Origin: DATBIO01 sp036556965 | GTDB taxonomy: Bacteria; Acidobacteriota; Vicinamibacteria; Fen-336 | Direction: 5' to 3' | Length of the DNA stretch: 15,553 nt | Assembly (NCBI GenBank): GCA_036556965.1 | Contig: DATBIO010000028.1 | Span: 1-15,553, forward strand | Part shown: piece after piece, positions 14,849-15,553 of the stretch | How positions within the stretch are numbered: the stretch's first letter is position 1 | Layout of the letters: each line of letters starts with the position of its first letter | Translations under genes and position numbers: made by a program | The notes under the pieces: model-generated | What the model saw: the letters and a program-made list of their open reading frames with translations, nothing else | Database searches by the model: none | Told to the model about the DNA's origin: nothing

Positions 14849-15553
14849 ATGAGGCGAACTGCCCTCGTCCTGGCCGTGCTCTGTTGTGCGGGCCTCCTCC
14901 ACGCCCAGGTGGACCGCGCCAACCTCACGGGTGAGGTACGCGACTCCACCGGGGCCGTCATCGCCGACAGCCAGGTGGTCCTCACCCACATGGACTCCAA
15001 GATCGTGACGCGCGTGACCGCGAACAGCGACGGCAACTACCTCGCGGTGAACCTGGCCCCCGGCCGCTACCTGATCGAGGTGGAGGCCGCGGGGTTCCAG
15101 AAGGGCTCGCAGGCGGTGATCCTGGCCGTCGGGCAGCGGGCGCGCCTCGACTTCAGCCTGGGCGTGGGCGGCCTGACGGAGGAGGTCACGGTCGAGGACG
15201 CGCGGCGCCTGCTCGACACCGAGCAGGCGGCGCTGGGCACCGTCATCGACCAGAGCGCCATCTCCGAGCTGCCCCTGGCCATCCGCAACTGGGACGACCT
15301 GCTGGCCCTGGTGGCGGGCGTCCAGGGCGACCGCTACAGCGAGGAAGGGGGCGCCACCGCCCTCGGGCGCACGGGAGGCGTGAACGTGCACGGGAACCGG
15401 TCGCTCCAGAACAACTTCCTGCTGGACGGGGTGGACAACAACACGATCTCCACCAACGTGCAGGAGCTGAGCACGCAGGTGTCCCGCCCGTCCATCGACT
15501 CCATCCAGGAGTTCAAGGTGGTCACGAGCCCGTACTCGGCCGAGTACGGCCGC
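14849..15553 (+). CDS. Oar-like TonB-dependent receptor, 5' part (runs off the window)
   Basis: The first 235 residues of an outer-membrane protein, open at the window edge with no stop. A clear signal peptide (MRRTALVLAVLCCAGLLHAQ) is followed by a carboxypeptidase-regulatory-like beta-sandwich at ~22-110 (LTGEVRDSTGAVIADSQVVL, NSDGNYLAVNLAPGRYLIEV, GLTEEVTVE). A TonB plug domain follows from ~125 (GTVIDQSAISELPLAIRNW, FLLDGVDNNTIS, SIQEFKVVTSPYSAEYGR). This architecture is that of the large Oar/Cna-B-plug receptors, usually about 1000 aa or more, that are expanded in Acidobacteriota; they are assumed to take up large organic substrates. AGGAG (14838-14842) lies 6 nt before the ATG. The ligand is unknown; oligosaccharide import feeding the ABC system is possible but unproven. 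Confidence 0.93.
   Translation, partial: MRRTALVLAVLCCAGLLHAQVDRANLTGEVRDSTGAVIADSQVVLTHMDSKIVTRVTANSDGNYLAVNLAPGRYLIEVEAAGFQKGSQAVILAVGQRARLDFSLGVGGLTEEVTVEDARRLLDTEQAALGTVIDQSAISELPLAIRNWDDLLALVAGVQGDRYSEEGGATALGRTGGVNVHGNRSLQNNFLLDGVDNNTISTNVQELSTQVSRPSIDSIQEFKVVTSPYSAEYGR

Noticed and set aside
1..15553. CRISPR array, tRNA, rRNA or insertion sequence
   Set aside because: No regularly spaced repeats, tRNA-like cloverleaf, conserved rRNA segment or transposase was recognised on either strand.

Overview
The window is a very GC-rich bacterial sequence with tightly packed genes. It most resembles an Acidobacteriota genome: the last gene is an Oar-like TonB-dependent receptor with an N-terminal carboxypeptidase-regulatory domain, a type that is abundant in that phylum, and secreted orphan hydrolases and dioxygenases are common there too. 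Phylum is inferred from gene content only; another high-GC Gram-negative lineage such as Myxococcota is possible. No tRNA, rRNA, CRISPR array or insertion sequence was seen.

Left block, + strand (239-7030). Four genes overlap end to end (GTGA, TGATG, GTGA junctions), so they almost certainly form one operon. They are: (1) a fusion of a sugar ABC substrate-binding domain with a MalF-like permease; (2) a MalG-like permease; (3) a cytoplasmic GH38 alpha-mannosidase; (4) a protein that reads as a diadenylate cyclase (DisA_N-type) domain behind an N-terminal domain resembling the DACNV sensor class. The simplest reading is uptake of a mannosylated oligosaccharide, trimming in the cytoplasm, and a co-translated c-di-AMP-type signalling enzyme. 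The operon has no ATPase. The first ~200 bases are clearly AT-richer than the rest and carry small inverted repeats.

Middle block, - strand (7027-13599). In transcription order: an unrecognised secreted 448-aa protein, a secreted HExxH putative metallopeptidase, a GlpT-type glycerol-3-phosphate transporter, a periplasmic GlpQ-type glycerophosphodiester phosphodiesterase, a secreted intradiol ring-cleavage dioxygenase, a non-canonical SDR oxidoreductase and a RibD_C/DHFR-type reductase. glpT and glpQ lie next to each other as in E. coli glpTQ and would scavenge phospholipid head-group diesters. The left and middle blocks converge on one CTAG that supplies both stop codons.

Right block, + strand (13632-15553). 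A MalK/UgpC-type ABC ATPase starts 32 bp from the divergent 448-aa gene. It is a good candidate for the ATPase missing from the left operon. An intergenic region with a near-consensus -35 follows, then the 5' part of the TonB-dependent receptor, which runs off the window.

The observation most worth following is the diadenylate-cyclase-like gene embedded in an alpha-mannoside uptake operon next to a binding-protein/permease fusion.
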